From positions 1,116,001 to 1,180,000 of the forward strand of contig NZ_LT578417.1 in assembly GCF_900088535.1 (NCBI RefSeq): a stretch of DNA of 64,000 bases, in the 5' to 3' direction. Below the pieces are notes generated by a model, which searched no databases, was not told the origin of the DNA, and saw nothing but the letters and a program-made list of their open reading frames with translations. Every line of letters starts with the position of its first letter. Within the stretch, counting starts at the first letter, position 1. Origin of the DNA: Cyanobium sp. NIES-981 (lineage in GTDB: Bacteria; Cyanobacteriota; Cyanobacteriia; PCC-6307; Cyanobiaceae). Shown piece by piece: positions 55,157 to 64,000 of this stretch. The position numbers and the translations under genes are program-made.

Positions 55157-55923
55157 GCCAGCAGGATCCCGTGGTGAAGATCGTGGGGGCCGGCCCCGGC
55201 GCTCCCGATCTGCTCACCCTGCGGGCGCTGCGGGCCCTGGAGCAGGCCGAGGTGCTGGTGTGGACCGATTCCCTGGTGAATCCCCAGGTCGCGGCCCTCG
55301 CCCCGGAGCCCTGTGAACGCATCCGCACCAGCAGCCTCACCCTGGAGGAGGTGATGGCGGTGGTGCTCGAGCGGGCCAAGGCCGGCCAACGCGTGGTGCG
55401 CCTCCACGATGGCGATCCGTGCCTCTACGGGGCCCTCAACGAGCAGATCTGCCGTCTGGCCGACGCCGGCGTGGCGGTGGAGGTGGTGCCCGGGCTCAGC
55501 GCCTATCAGGCCGCAGCGTCCGCCCTGCAGCAGGAGCTCACGATCCCGGGACTGGTGCAGACGATCGTGCTCGGACGGGCCGGCGGACGCACCGGGGTTC
55601 CCGAGCGGGAGTCCCTGGGCCGACTGGCGGCCCTGCAGGCCTCCCTCTGCCTCTACCTCAGTGCCCGCCACGTGGAGGAGGTGCAGCAGGAGCTGCTGCA
55701 GCACTATCCGGCCGAGACACCGGTGGCGATCGGATACCGGGTGAGCTGGCCCGACCAGTGGATTCAGGTGGTTCCCCTCACGGACATGGCACGCCTCAGC
55801 CGCGAACGGGGCCTGATCCGCACCACGCTCTATGTGGTGAGCCCCGCCCTGGCGGGCACCACCCAGGCCCGCTCCAGGCTCTACTCAGCCAGCCACTCCC
55901 ACCTGTTCCGCGGTGGGGCCTGA
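55153..55923 (+). CDS. cobM: Precorrin-4 C11-methyltransferase
   Basis: A 256-residue SAM-dependent tetrapyrrole methylase (CobM/CbiF) in corrin ring synthesis. The N-terminal [18 protein letters not shown], the TDSLVNPQV segment, [14 protein letters not shown] and [14 protein letters not shown] are the family motifs. TTG at 55153 overlaps the lgt stop (TTGA); no ATG gives a complete N-terminus. The 3' end overlaps the convergent mqo gene by 39 bases. No other cobalamin gene and no B12 riboswitch was seen nearby. Confidence 0.92.
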   Translation: MSQQDPVVKIVGAGPGAPDLLTLRALRALEQAEVLVWTDSLVNPQVAALAPEPCERIRTSSLTLEEVMAVVLERAKAGQRVVRLHDGDPCLYGALNEQICRLADAGVAVEVVPGLSAYQAAASALQQELTIPGLVQTIVLGRAGGRTGVPERESLGRLAALQASLCLYLSARHVEEVQQELLQHYPAETPVAIGYRVSWPDQWIQVVPLTDMARLSRERGLIRTTLYVVSPALAGTTQARSRLYSASHSHLFRGGA

Positions 55924-57387
55924 ACCGCCGGCAGATCCAGGCTCGTCCCCAGCGTCGCCATGGAGCTCCCGCTCCAGGCGCTCGCGATCGAAGCGGCAGC
56001 CCAGCCGCGCCACGATCCGTTCGAGGTCGCGGGCGGCGTTCCCCAGACAGCAGGTGCCGCCGGGCGAGGGGGTCACATTGAACACCAGGCCCGGCTCGGC
56101 CTCAATGCTGGCTTCCCCGAGCATCAGCCGGCGCTGGCGCTTGTCGATCAGCTGGGGGCGCACCCCTCCATACCCTTCGGCGAAGCTGAGATCCTGCAGC
56201 TTCATGCCGGGCACGATCTTGCGGACATCCGCCAGGAACAGGCGCCTGCGCAGCCAGGGCACCTCGAACAGCAGGTTCTTGAGGATGTAGTTGCGGATGT
56301 CCGCGATGCGCAGCAGCTGCCAGAACACCGCCAGCACCGCCCAGTCGAGCCGGAGCACCTTCAGAAACTCCCAGAACGAGGCCGGCCTGTAGCGCTCCAG
56401 CTGCGGCAGCAGCAGGGCTGTGGGCCCGAAGCGGGTCTTGCCCGGCGCTCTCACGTCGGGGTCGCCGTGGATGGCCGCGAACGGCAGCTTGTCGTTCTGC
56501 ACGGTGTACACCTTGCCCCGGAGCAGGTCCGGCGTGAAGTAGAAGCTCCCGGCCACAGGCAGGCACGAGTACTCCAGGCCGTAGCCCATCGCCTGGGCCA
56601 TCAGCAGGCTGTGGGCCCCTGCGTTCACCACCACGTGGCGTGCCCACACCTCCCGGCAGGCCTGCTCAGGGGAACCCAGGCCGGCACCCTGGCCGCCGGG
56701 CGTGGGCATCAGGCTCACCCGGTAACCCTCACCCTCCGGGGTGATGCGGCACACGCTGGTGCCGAGCTTGAGCAGGATCTCCCTGTCGGTGTGCTCCACA
56801 GCGGCACGGGCCTGATCCACGAACGAGGCGGCGAGGGCCTCGTAATCCACGGCGGTGTAGGTGCGGCGGATGCCGATCGCCACGAGATCCTCGGGCCGCG
56901 GGCTGCCGTCCACCAGGGCCACGCTGGGCTCCCACTCGGCGATGGCCTGCTTGTCCAGCAGCTCCATGGCCGGGAAATGGGGGGAGAAGCGGGCGAAGCG
57001 CTCCCGCAGGAAGGCGCATTCGGCGGGCCCCACGCCGAGCACCATCTTCGGGGTACGGAACACGCAACGCTCCCGGGTGGCTGGGTCGAGCAACTCGGCG
57101 TAGCGCACGATCATCTCGGCCGTGCGCTTCACCCGCAGGGCCTTCTCCAGGGTGTAGTTGGTCTCGATGTCACCGCAGTGGATGGTCTGGCTGTTGTTGG
57201 TGGCCCGCGAATTCACCAGGGCCAGGCGGTCGTAGCGCTCCACCAGGGCCACCCGTCTGAGGTCGGTGTAACGGGCCAGCTCGAACAGGAGGGCGGTACC
57301 GCACACCCCACCGCCCACGATCAGCACATCCAAGGGCGCCGCCGCCGCGGCTGAGCCGGCAGGGCAGGAGTCGGTGGCCGTGCTCAC
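55885..57387 (-). CDS. mqo: Malate:quinone oxidoreductase family FAD enzyme
   Basis: A 500-residue membrane-associated flavoenzyme of the MQO family, which oxidises malate to oxaloacetate and reduces quinone. The FAD motif DVLIVGGGVCGTALLFEL starts at about residue 20. SRATNNSQTIHCGDIETNYT and the C-terminal VTPSPGGTCCLGNAARD match the family. A related FAD-dependent 2-hydroxyacid oxidase is possible. The ATG at 57387 follows an Ala-rich lead. The last 13 codons overlap cobM on the other strand. Confidence 0.87.
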   Translation of the reverse strand: MSTATDSCPAGSAAAAAPLDVLIVGGGVCGTALLFELARYTDLRRVALVERYDRLALVNSRATNNSQTIHCGDIETNYTLEKALRVKRTAEMIVRYAELLDPATRERCVFRTPKMVLGVGPAECAFLRERFARFSPHFPAMELLDKQAIAEWEPSVALVDGSPRPEDLVAIGIRRTYTAVDYEALAASFVDQARAAVEHTDREILLKLGTSVCRITPEGEGYRVSLMPTPGGQGAGLGSPEQACREVWARHVVVNAGAHSLLMAQAMGYGLEYSCLPVAGSFYFTPDLLRGKVYTVQNDKLPFAAIHGDPDVRAPGKTRFGPTALLLPQLERYRPASFWEFLKVLRLDWAVLAVFWQLLRIADIRNYILKNLLFEVPWLRRRLFLADVRKIVPGMKLQDLSFAEGYGGVRPQLIDKRQRRLMLGEASIEAEPGLVFNVTPSPGGTCCLGNAARDLERIVARLGCRFDRERLERELHGDAGDEPGSAGGSGPTAEQVGVAG

Positions 57388-57432
57388 GGATTCGCTCGAG
57401 CTGCAGCCATGTTCGCCGATCGGGTCACGGGC

Positions 57433-57474
57433 GTCGCAGCAGGGGGAGTCGCAGCAGGGGGAGTCGCAGCGGGC
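57433..57474. repeat. 15-base tandem repeat upstream of tRNA-Val
   Basis: The unit GTCGCAGCAGGGGGA occurs at 57433-57447 and 57448-57462, with a partial third copy from 57463. It lies in the non-coding gap between the mqo start and the tRNA gene. Confidence 0.85.
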
Positions 57475-57527
57475 GGTGTTTTAAGCTCTGATCCGTTGGG
57501 GTCTTCCTCGCGGAGCCTCGGCTGTCA

Positions 57528-57599
<72 letters not shown>

Positions 57600-57786
57600 T
57601 CTCAAACGGGTCCCACAGCCCAGCTCCCGTGCCCGGGTCCTGCCGCCCTTGCCGGCGTGATGCGCTTGCATCTCCCGACCAGAGCTGCAACCCTTGTTGC
57701 AGCTGGCCTGCCTGACGGCAGTGTCCGGGTGGTCCCCCACGACCCGGTGCCTGCGTCCATCGCCAACCCAGGATCAGCCGGATCCC

Positions 57787-58590
57787 ATGAGTGGAGACCC
57801 CAGTCCCGATCTGCCGCCCAATCCCGATCTGCAGCGCCTGAGCACCTGCCTGCACGAAGCGCGGCTGCGGGAGGGCATCAGCCTCGATGATCTGGCCCGA
57901 CGGCTCCACATGGGCCGGGAACAATTGCACTCCCTGGAGCAGGCGGACACCGCAGCCCTGCCGGAGCAGGTGTTCGTGATCGCCCAGGCCCGGCGGGTCG
58001 CCTGCGCCCTCGGGGTGAACATCGATTCGGAAATCCAGGCCCTGCGACGCAGCCAGGCCCCCGCGGGGGGGACGGCCGCGGCTCCGGCAGAGCCGGTCGT
58101 GATCAAGGCACCGCCACGGGATCTCCCACCTCGGCCGGGCGGCACGGGCCGGTCCCGTGGCGGTGCCATCCCCACACCCCTCAAGCTCGTGGGGCTGGCC
58201 GCCCTGGTGGGGGCGGCTGGCCTGGCGGCGTGGCGCATCCTGCCCACGACCATGCCGCCCTCCCCCCAGGCGGCCACGACCACGCCGAAGAACGCTGCCT
58301 CCCCTTCTCCTTCCCGGTCTCCTGCCGCCCGGCCGGCCCCCACTCCCCAATCCGACGCCCTGACCCTCAAAGCCGGTCAGGCCAGCTGGCTGGAGGTGCG
58401 CACCGCCACCGGCACCAGCCTGTTCCGGGGCACCCTCGAAGGTGAGCGGAGCTTCCCCTACCGGGGAGATCTGCTGGTGCTGGCAGGCCGTCCCGACCTG
58501 GTGGAAGTGGCGGAACCCGGTGCCGGCCCACGGCCGCTCGGCCGCATTGATCAGGTGCGCTGGCAGCGGTTCAAGGCTCCCGCACCCTGA
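57787..58590 (+). CDS. RodZ-like helix-turn-helix membrane protein
   Basis: A 267-residue protein. The N-terminus holds a Cro/C1-type helix-turn-helix of the RodZ kind (LHEARLREGISLDDLARRLHMGREQLHSLEQ-like region, about 20-55). Then come a basic Pro-rich linker, one membrane helix (about 137-153), a Pro/Ser/Ala-rich stretch and a C-terminal DUF4115-like beta domain (LTLKAGQASWLEVRTATG). RodZ links MreB to the envelope in rods; the same role here is inferred. The end overlaps the convergent ppx gene by 20 bases. Confidence 0.82.
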   Translation: MSGDPSPDLPPNPDLQRLSTCLHEARLREGISLDDLARRLHMGREQLHSLEQADTAALPEQVFVIAQARRVACALGVNIDSEIQALRRSQAPAGGTAAAPAEPVVIKAPPRDLPPRPGGTGRSRGGAIPTPLKLVGLAALVGAAGLAAWRILPTTMPPSPQAATTTPKNAASPSPSRSPAARPAPTPQSDALTLKAGQASWLEVRTATGTSLFRGTLEGERSFPYRGDLLVLAGRPDLVEVAEPGAGPRPLGRIDQVRWQRFKAPAP

Positions 58591-60202
58591 GCTCTAGGCC
58601 ACTGGCTTCCGCCACCACCTCCGCACAGGAGCGCAGGCTCCAGCGCTCGAGTCCGAGGTCATGGGGGGGATCCCCCGGCTCGGCGGGGAGGGGTACCAGC
58701 TCCAGCTCCAGCACGCCGTCGGCGGGCTGATGCACCGTCAGGCTGGCGATCAGGCGGGCCGGGCGGCGGTCCAGCGCCGCCGCCAGCCGCAGCAGCAGGG
58801 CCATGGAGAACACCGTGCGCCGCTGGTCCCGCTCCTCGATCAGCTGCCACGACTCATGCCGCTTCTTGGGCAGGCTGCGGCGGTGATAGCGGGCGATGGC
58901 CGCCACCATCAGGTGCTCCGCCTGGGAGTACCCGAGCAGCTCGCCATGCCGGATCAGGTACCAGGTGTGCTTGTGGTACGCCGAGATGTTGATGCTCTTG
59001 CCGCAGGTGTGCAGCTGGGCCGCCGCCCAGAGCAGGGTCCGCCCCTCGCCGGCGTCGTGGTGCAGCACCCCCCGGGTCTGGTCGTAGAGGCTGAGGGCGT
59101 AGGCGGCCACGCGGTCGGCCCGCTCCCGCTCGATGCCGTAGCTCTGGGCCAGGTGCAGCACCGTGCGCTCGCGGATGCTGCTCTGGAAGGAGAAGCGATC
59201 GCCCAGCAACTGGTTGCGCAGCATCCAGTCCACGATCAGCCCTTCCCGCAGCGCCCGGTCGCACACCACCAGTTCAGGGCTGCCGAGCAGGTCCATGGCG
59301 GTCTGCAGGATCAGGGCCCCGGGCACGATGATCTCGGCGCGGCGTTCGTTGATGGCGGACAGGCCCCGGCGCTGCTCCGGCGTCATGGCCAGCAGGCGCT
59401 CCACCAGCTGATCGAGCCGGGCCCGGGGCAGGCAGTAGCCCTGGAGTTTCAGCGGTGGCTTGGCATCCTCGGCAGAGGCCAGGGAGGCCATCGCCATGGC
59501 CGTGCCGCTGGTGCCCACCAGGCGCGGCTGCTCCCCGGGCTGCAGGGCGCGCTTCACCTCCGCCACCGCAGGATCCAGGGCACCCTGGATGTAGGCCTGC
59601 AGGAAGCGGCGCCGCCCCTCCGGCAGCGGCTCCTGCTGGCAGAACTCCCGCTGCAGCCGCACGGCCCCGATGCGGGTGCTGGTGAGTGCCCGGGCATCCC
59701 GCCCGTCCCCCAGCACCAGTTCCGTGGAGCCGCCGCCGATGTCGAGGATCAGGTGGGGCTGCTCGCCGAAGCTCATGCCGGAGAGCACGCCGAGATAGAT
59801 CAGCCGGGCCTCTTCCGGACCACTCACCAGATCCACCGTGAGGCCGAGCTGGTCGTCGAGGGCCTGGAGGAAATCACGGCCGTTGGGCGCTTCCCGCACG
59901 GCGCTGGTGGCGGCCGTGACGATCTGCTCGACACCATGGCTCTCGGCCAGGGCCTTGTCGTGGCGGAGGGTGCGGAAGGCCCGCTCGATCGAGGCGGGGC
60001 TCAGGTCCCCCGTCTCCGGGTCCCGTTCCCCCAGGCGCGTGGTGGCCTTCTCGGCCAGCAGCACCGAGAAGCTGCGCAGGGCTTCATCCACCTCGGCGAT
60101 CAGCAGGTGAATCGAGTTGGTGCCGATGTCGATGGCGGCCACCCGGCGGCGATCGGAACCCGGGGCGCTGGAGGGCTCAGCCATCGAACTGATCACAGCC
60201 AT
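58571..60202 (-). CDS. ppx: Exopolyphosphatase, Ppx/GppA family
   Basis: A 543-residue ASKHA-fold phosphatase acting on polyphosphate and possibly pppGpp. The first motif is VAAIDIGTNSIHLLIAEVD (about residues 21-39). The ATSAVREAPNG block and DIGGGSTELVLGDG (phosphate 2) are intact. A C-terminal HD-like domain includes LWAAAQLHTCGKSINISAYHKH. The ATG at 60202 or the one at 60184 may be used. The start region faces ubiA, whose longest frame begins at an ATG overlapping this one. Confidence 0.93.
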   Translation of the reverse strand: MAVISSMAEPSSAPGSDRRRVAAIDIGTNSIHLLIAEVDEALRSFSVLLAEKATTRLGERDPETGDLSPASIERAFRTLRHDKALAESHGVEQIVTAATSAVREAPNGRDFLQALDDQLGLTVDLVSGPEEARLIYLGVLSGMSFGEQPHLILDIGGGSTELVLGDGRDARALTSTRIGAVRLQREFCQQEPLPEGRRRFLQAYIQGALDPAVAEVKRALQPGEQPRLVGTSGTAMAMASLASAEDAKPPLKLQGYCLPRARLDQLVERLLAMTPEQRRGLSAINERRAEIIVPGALILQTAMDLLGSPELVVCDRALREGLIVDWMLRNQLLGDRFSFQSSIRERTVLHLAQSYGIERERADRVAAYALSLYDQTRGVLHHDAGEGRTLLWAAAQLHTCGKSINISAYHKHTWYLIRHGELLGYSQAEHLMVAAIARYHRRSLPKKRHESWQLIEERDQRRTVFSMALLLRLAAALDRRPARLIASLTVHQPADGVLELELVPLPAEPGDPPHDLGLERWSLRSCAEVVAEASGLELRVREP

Positions 60203-60263
60203 GGCTCGCCCACTCTTGCACCGGGTGCTGCCGCCCTACCGTTCGACCCAGCGATGGGGAGGC

Positions 60264-61196
60264 ATGGGAAGCGCCGCACACCGGAGGCCTTTCGCCGCCA
60301 GGACAGCCACGACCCTGCGGGCCTGGCTGGAACTGGTCCGCTGGCACAAGCCCAGCGGCCGTCTGATCCTGCTGATCCCGGCGGGCTGGAGCCTCTGGCT
60401 GCTGCCCCAGGCGCCGCCCCCCGTTCCCCTGGTGCTGGCCGTGGTGGTGGGGGGCCTGGCGGTGAGTGCGGCGGGCTGCATCGCCAACGACCTGTGGGAC
60501 CGGCGCATCGATACCCAGGTGGACCGCACCCGCCGCCGGCCGCTCGCCGCGGGGCGGGTGGGGGTGGCGGAAGCCCTGGGGCTGCTGCTGCTCTTCCTGC
60601 TGCTGGCCCTGGCCGTGGTGCTGTGGGGCCTGCCCGCCGCCAACCGCGGCCTCTGCCTGCTGCTGGCGCTCGCCACCCTGCCACCGGTGCTGCTGTACCC
60701 CTCGGCCAAGCGCTGGTTCGCCTTCCCCCAGCTCGTGCTCGCCATCTGCTGGGGCTTCGCGGTGCTGATCCCCTGGGCCGCCGCCAGCGGCTCCCTGCAG
60801 GGATGGCCCCTGGCCATGGCCTGGCTGGCCACCGTGCTGTGGACCTTCGGCTTCGACACCGTGTATGCCATGGCTGACCGGGACGACGACCGCCGCATCG
60901 GAGTGCGCAGCAGCGCCCTCAGCCTGGGGGCCCGGGCTCCGGCCGTGGTGACCCTCTGCTACGGGGGCACCGCCGCCTGCCTGGCCCTGGCAGCCCTGCA
61001 CCTGCCCCCTGGGCCCGCTGCCCTCCAGCCCCTGGGCTGGGCCGTGGGGGCGGTGGCGGCCCTCGGCATGGTGCGCGAGGGTCTCGCCCTGCGCCGCCCC
61101 CCGGGATCCGCCGGCTTCTTCGGCCGCCACTTCAGCCGGCAGGTGTGGCTGGGTGGGCTGCTGCTGCTGGCCCTGGTGCTGGGGCGGCTGCCATGA
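60264..61196 (+). CDS. ubiA: 4-hydroxybenzoate polyprenyltransferase family (plastoquinone synthesis)
   Basis: A 310-residue membrane prenyltransferase that attaches a polyprenyl chain to 4-hydroxybenzoate; in cyanobacteria this leads to plastoquinone. The first Asp motif NDLWDRRIDTQVDRTRRRPLA (second cytosolic loop) and the second, DTVYAMADRDDDRRIG, are intact, and about eight hydrophobic segments are seen. The start is taken as the ATG at 60264; an in-frame ATG at 60201 would overlap the ppx start. The stop overlaps the ATG of the LD-carboxypeptidase gene. Confidence 0.93.
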   Translation: MGSAAHRRPFAARTATTLRAWLELVRWHKPSGRLILLIPAGWSLWLLPQAPPPVPLVLAVVVGGLAVSAAGCIANDLWDRRIDTQVDRTRRRPLAAGRVGVAEALGLLLLFLLLALAVVLWGLPAANRGLCLLLALATLPPVLLYPSAKRWFAFPQLVLAICWGFAVLIPWAAASGSLQGWPLAMAWLATVLWTFGFDTVYAMADRDDDRRIGVRSSALSLGARAPAVVTLCYGGTAACLALAALHLPPGPAALQPLGWAVGAVAALGMVREGLALRRPPGSAGFFGRHFSRQVWLGGLLLLALVLGRLP

Positions 61197-62122
61197 AGCC
61201 GGCGCTCCCCCTGCCCAGCGCTCTCCAGCCGGGCGACAGGGTGGCCCTGGTGGCGGCGAGCTCAGCCCTGGTGGGTCCTGGAGTCCTGGAGCGGCTGGAG
61301 GCGGGGATCGCCGTGCTGGAGGCCTGGGGGCTGGAGGTGGAGCGGCGACCGCTGCAGCAGCGGGGCTGGGGCTACCTGGCGGGCCGCGATGAGGAACGGC
61401 GCCAGGATCTGCTGCGGGCCGATCAGGTGGGCGCCGGACTGCTGGCCTGCCTGCGGGGCGGCTGGGGCGCCGCACGGTTGCTGGAAACGCCCCTGCCGCT
61501 GCAGACCCGCTGGCTGCTCGGCTTCAGTGACGTGACCGCCCTGCTGTGGTCCCAGCTGGGCCAGGGGAAGGGTGGCGGCATCCATGGCCCGCTGCTCAGC
61601 ACCCTGGCCGCCGAGCCGGCCTGGAGCCAGGAACGCCTGCGGGCACTGCTGTTCGGCGCCCCGGTTCCTGCCCTGGAGGGGGTGGCCTGGCAAGGGGGCA
61701 GGGCGGAGGGCCCCCTGATCGCGGCCAACCTCACGGTGGCCACGCACCTGCTGGGCACCCCCCACCTGCCCGAACTCAGGGGGGCCATCCTGGTGCTGGA
61801 GGATGTGGGCGAAGCCCCTTACCGCATCGACCGCATGCTCACCCAGTGGCGCCTGAGCGGGGCCCTGCGCCAGCTGGCTGGCATCGGATTCGGCCAGTTC
61901 ACGGCTTGCGACGAACCTGAGGAGCAGCCCGGTGCCACCCGGGAGGCCGATGCAGCCCCCCGGTTCAACGTGGAGCAGGTGCTGCGCGAGCGCACGGCCG
62001 ATCTGGGTGTGCCCATCCTGGCCGACCTGCCCGTGGGGCATGGGGTAGGGAATGCGGCCCTGCCTCTCGGCCGCTGGGCACGGCTGGACGGGACGACGGG
62101 CCTGCTCACCCTTCTGGAGTGA
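61193..62122 (+). CDS. LD-carboxypeptidase (S66 family)
   Basis: A 309-residue serine peptidase of family S66 that trims the terminal D-alanine from muropeptide tetrapeptides in peptidoglycan recycling. [18 protein letters not shown] near the start, the nucleophile region [12 protein letters not shown] (Ser about 107), and the [20 protein letters not shown] segment match the family. The catalytic His should lie in [14 protein letters not shown]. The ATG overlaps the ubiA stop, and its 3' end overlaps ispD by 17 bases. Confidence 0.9.
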   Translation: MKPALPLPSALQPGDRVALVAASSALVGPGVLERLEAGIAVLEAWGLEVERRPLQQRGWGYLAGRDEERRQDLLRADQVGAGLLACLRGGWGAARLLETPLPLQTRWLLGFSDVTALLWSQLGQGKGGGIHGPLLSTLAAEPAWSQERLRALLFGAPVPALEGVAWQGGRAEGPLIAANLTVATHLLGTPHLPELRGAILVLEDVGEAPYRIDRMLTQWRLSGALRQLAGIGFGQFTACDEPEEQPGATREADAAPRFNVEQVLRERTADLGVPILADLPVGHGVGNAALPLGRWARLDGTTGLLTLLE

Positions 62123-62813
62123 GCTGTCGGGCAGGCCGCTGCGCGGCCAGCACCGCCTCGGCCACGATCAGATCGAAGGGCGTGGTGAGCTTGATGTTCG
62201 AGGGCGGGGATTGCATCACCTGCACGCTGCGCCCCAGCCGCTCGAACAGGGCGGCGTCGTCCGTGACGCTCCATCCCTCGCGCGCGGCCACCGCATGGGC
62301 GGCCCGCAGGTCTGCCACGGGAAACCCCTGCGGTGTCTGGGCCGCCCAGAGGCGGCGGCGGTCCGGTGTCGCCTCAATGGCGCCCCGTTCATCCACCTGC
62401 TTGATGGTGTCGGTCACCGGCGTGGCGGCGATCACGGCCGCTCCGGCCTCCACGGCGGCGGCACAGCGGGCCAGCAGCGCCGGCTCCACCAGACAGCGGG
62501 CCCCATCGTGAATCAGCACGCCGGCGGCCTCCGGGGGCAGCGCCGCCAGCCCGCGGCTCACGGACTCCTGACGGGTGTCGCCCCCCAGGATCCACGTCAC
62601 CGGGCGATCCGGCCGGGCCGCGGCCACGATGGCCCTGATGGGGGCCTCGTCCACAGGCTGGCCCACGATGCCGATCCAGGTGATGGCGGGGCAGGCCAGC
62701 GCGGCATCGAGGGTCCAGGCGAGCACGGGACGGCCCGCCACCTCCAGCAGGAGCTTGTTGCCGGCGGTGCCCATGCGGCGACCGGTGCCGGCGGCGGCGA
62801 TCAACAGATGCAA
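62106..62813 (-). CDS. ispD: 2-C-methyl-D-erythritol 4-phosphate cytidylyltransferase
   Basis: A 235-residue enzyme of the MEP isoprenoid pathway that makes CDP-methylerythritol from MEP and CTP, feeding CrtE, CrtL and UbiA. The CTP-binding [13 protein letters not shown] starts at residue 3, the catalytic Lys is in GNKLLLEV, and [14 protein letters not shown] and the C-terminal [12 protein letters not shown] are present. The length is normal. It is convergent with the LD-carboxypeptidase and divergent from the GT9 gene (70 bases apart). Confidence 0.95.
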   Translation of the reverse strand: MHLLIAAAGTGRRMGTAGNKLLLEVAGRPVLAWTLDAALACPAITWIGIVGQPVDEAPIRAIVAAARPDRPVTWILGGDTRQESVSRGLAALPPEAAGVLIHDGARCLVEPALLARCAAAVEAGAAVIAATPVTDTIKQVDERGAIEATPDRRRLWAAQTPQGFPVADLRAAHAVAAREGWSVTDDAALFERLGRSVQVMQSPPSNIKLTTPFDLIVAEAVLAAQRPARQLTPEG

Positions 62814-62883
62814 AGGCGTCTCCCCAGGCGGGGGCTCTCCAGGCTGGCTCCATACAATCAGGCCGCCGTGCCTGCCCCCTCCG

Positions 62884-63717
62884 ATGCGCGCCCTGTTCCT
62901 GATCCCGGGCGACAGCAGCCGGCAGCTCCAGGCCTTCCCCGCCGTGGCGGCCGTGGCGAACCAGCTTCGGGCTGAGGTTCAGGTGGTCTGTCCCGCCGAG
63001 GCCGTGACGCTCTGGGGCCTCCACCCGGGGGTGGGCCGGGCGATCCCGTTCAACTGGGCCAACGCCACCCTGGCCGACTGGGCCAACCTGCTGGGCTCCG
63101 TGCGGGAGCCGGACTTCCAGCTCTGCATCAACCGTGCCAGCGGCCGGCAGGTGGACCTGATGCTGGCGATGAGCCACATCCCCACCCGTCTGGCCACCGC
63201 AGGCTTCTCCGCCACCGAGCGGGTGCAGGAGCCCCAGGGCCTCTGGCCCTGCCAGGCCTGGCAGGCCTGGCTGCAGCCGATCGGGGTGCAACTCGATGCC
63301 CAGGGCTTCCGCCTACAGGTGCCGCCGGCAGCCTTGCAGGAGGCGGCGGCGGCGCTGCCGGCGGGCGATGGCCCCCTGCTGCTGCAGGCGCCGACCGGCG
63401 GCGCCGCCGACTGGCCGGCCGAACACTGGCAGGAGCTGCCCGAGCTGATCCGAGCCCGCCTCCCCAACCTCCGCAGCGGCCGCCTGGGGGGCGGTTCCTG
63501 GCTGCAGCGGGCCGCCAGCCTGGCCAGCGCCGATGTGGTGCTGGCCAGCGATCCGGCCAGCATCGACCTGGCGGTGCTGCTGGGGGTGCCCCTGGTGGCG
63601 CTCGGCCGGCCTGGCTGGCAACTTCCCAGCCGCGAAGGGGTGAGGGCCCTGGGGCAGCCAGGCCAGCTCGCTGACCTGGGCAGCACCGAGGTGCTCACGG
63701 CCCTCGGGCTCGGCTGA
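62884..63717 (+). CDS. Glycosyltransferase family 9 / heptosyltransferase-like protein
   Basis: A 277-residue protein resembling ADP-heptose:LPS heptosyltransferases (GT9). The N-terminal [25 protein letters not shown] has the expected pattern, and the C-terminal [30 protein letters not shown] resembles the GT9 nucleotide-sugar site. It is shorter than the usual roughly 340 residues, and the middle (about 120-200) is weakly conserved, so activity is uncertain. It sits 52 bases upstream of fabG on the same strand, divergent from ispD. Confidence 0.75.
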   Translation: MRALFLIPGDSSRQLQAFPAVAAVANQLRAEVQVVCPAEAVTLWGLHPGVGRAIPFNWANATLADWANLLGSVREPDFQLCINRASGRQVDLMLAMSHIPTRLATAGFSATERVQEPQGLWPCQAWQAWLQPIGVQLDAQGFRLQVPPAALQEAAAALPAGDGPLLLQAPTGGAADWPAEHWQELPELIRARLPNLRSGRLGGGSWLQRAASLASADVVLASDPASIDLAVLLGVPLVALGRPGWQLPSREGVRALGQPGQLADLGSTEVLTALGLG

Positions 63718-63769
63718 TCCGGCGGTCGTCTCCCGTCGCCATACGATCGGCCCCAGTTCCCCCACCGCC

Positions 63770-64000
63770 ATGGCCGTCGCCGCTCCCCTTGCAGGTCAGG
63801 TTGCCCTGGTCACCGGCGCCAGCCGGGGCATCGGCGCCGCCATCGCCTGCGAACTGGGCCAGGCCGGGGCCACGGTGGTGGTGAACTACGCCAGTTCTGC
63901 CGAGGCCGCGGCGGCCGTGGTGAACAGGATTGAGGCCGCCGGAGGCAGCGCCTGGGCCCTCCAGGCCGATGTGGCCGATGAAGCCCAGGTGGACAGCATG
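63770..64000 (+). CDS. fabG: 3-oxoacyl-ACP reductase, 3' end cut by window
   Basis: The first 77 residues of a short-chain dehydrogenase/reductase. The Rossmann motif [13 protein letters not shown] starts at residue 14, and [13 protein letters not shown] and [13 protein letters not shown] follow as in FabG proteins, which reduce 3-oxoacyl-ACP in fatty acid elongation. The catalytic YxxxK lies beyond the window, so another SDR cannot be ruled out. The start is the ATG at 63770. Confidence 0.85.
   Translation, partial: MAVAAPLAGQVALVTGASRGIGAAIACELGQAGATVVVNYASSAEAAAAVVNRIEAAGGSAWALQADVADEAQVDSM

Noticed and set aside
55050-55160. Cobalamin riboswitch upstream of cobM
   Set aside because: cobM starts inside the lgt stop codon, so there is no leader to hold one, and no B12-box-like sequence was noticed near it.

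Overview
The window is a stretch of GC-rich (by eye close to 70 % G+C) cyanobacterial chromosome. It carries oxygenic photosynthesis genes (petC, petA, petG, psaF, psaJ, chlI, an Hli gene, two carotenoid genes) and the picocyanobacterial sRNA Yfr1 between guaB3 and trxA. With the gene content and very high GC3 this points to a Cyanobium/Synechococcus (cluster 5, alpha-cyanobacterial) genome. The DNA is densely coded with many 1-4 base start/stop overlaps. No insertion sequence, integrase, CRISPR array or rRNA operon was seen, so most of it reads as core genome.

Layout. 1-2.9 kb: the 5' part of a RecD-like helicase, a PAP2-like membrane protein and crtE on the minus strand. 3.0-4.4 kb: an unrecognised ParB-like protein. 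4.5-9.9 kb: folD, a PgpH-type HD membrane phosphodiesterase, a frameshifted PGM1-type ATP-grasp ligase and a coiled-coil lipoprotein. 9.9-16.4 kb: galE, a small membrane coiled-coil protein, an orphan sugar-type permease with leuA, a NYN-domain protein with a repeat insert, and a GH57 enzyme. 16.5-22.5 kb: crtL and gyrA, a DUF39/homocysteine-biosynthesis homologue and a CAAD/CURT1 protein. 22.6-28.1 kb: guaB3, Yfr1, trxA, LOG, hisH, rsmD, petG, a CytM-like cytochrome and a TrmJ-like methylase. 28.2-35.5 kb: a serine hydrolase, DUF3370, chlI, ruvC, 5-FTHF cyclo-ligase, two small unknown proteins, sufE and hom.

35.5-45.5 kb: a repeat-bearing gap, a small protein, a peptide-type binding lipoprotein with one permease, an esterase and an MFS protein with overlapping divergent starts, ychF, an HlyD-type adaptor and wecB. 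45.6-49.6 kb: an orphan pilT, hli, tsaD, psaF, psaJ and gmk. 49.6-57.4 kb: an RqcH-like gene, tatC, DUF3067, petC, petA, lgt, cobM and mqo. 57.5-64 kb: tRNA-Val(CAC), a RodZ-like protein, ppx, ubiA, LD-carboxypeptidase, ispD, a GT9 protein and the start of fabG.

Functionally the window combines cytochrome b6f subunits (petC, petA, petG) with the Tat translocase component that normally exports Rieske protein, the lumenal PSI subunits PsaF/PsaJ, and pigment and quinone synthesis (crtE, crtL, chlI, ubiA, ispD). The items most worth a second look are the single-base frameshift at about 8,159, the Yfr1 gene, the ParB-like protein at 3.0-4.4 kb, several separate short-period tandem repeats, the overlapping divergent starts near 40.5 kb, and an acidic insert in the GyrA C-terminal domain.
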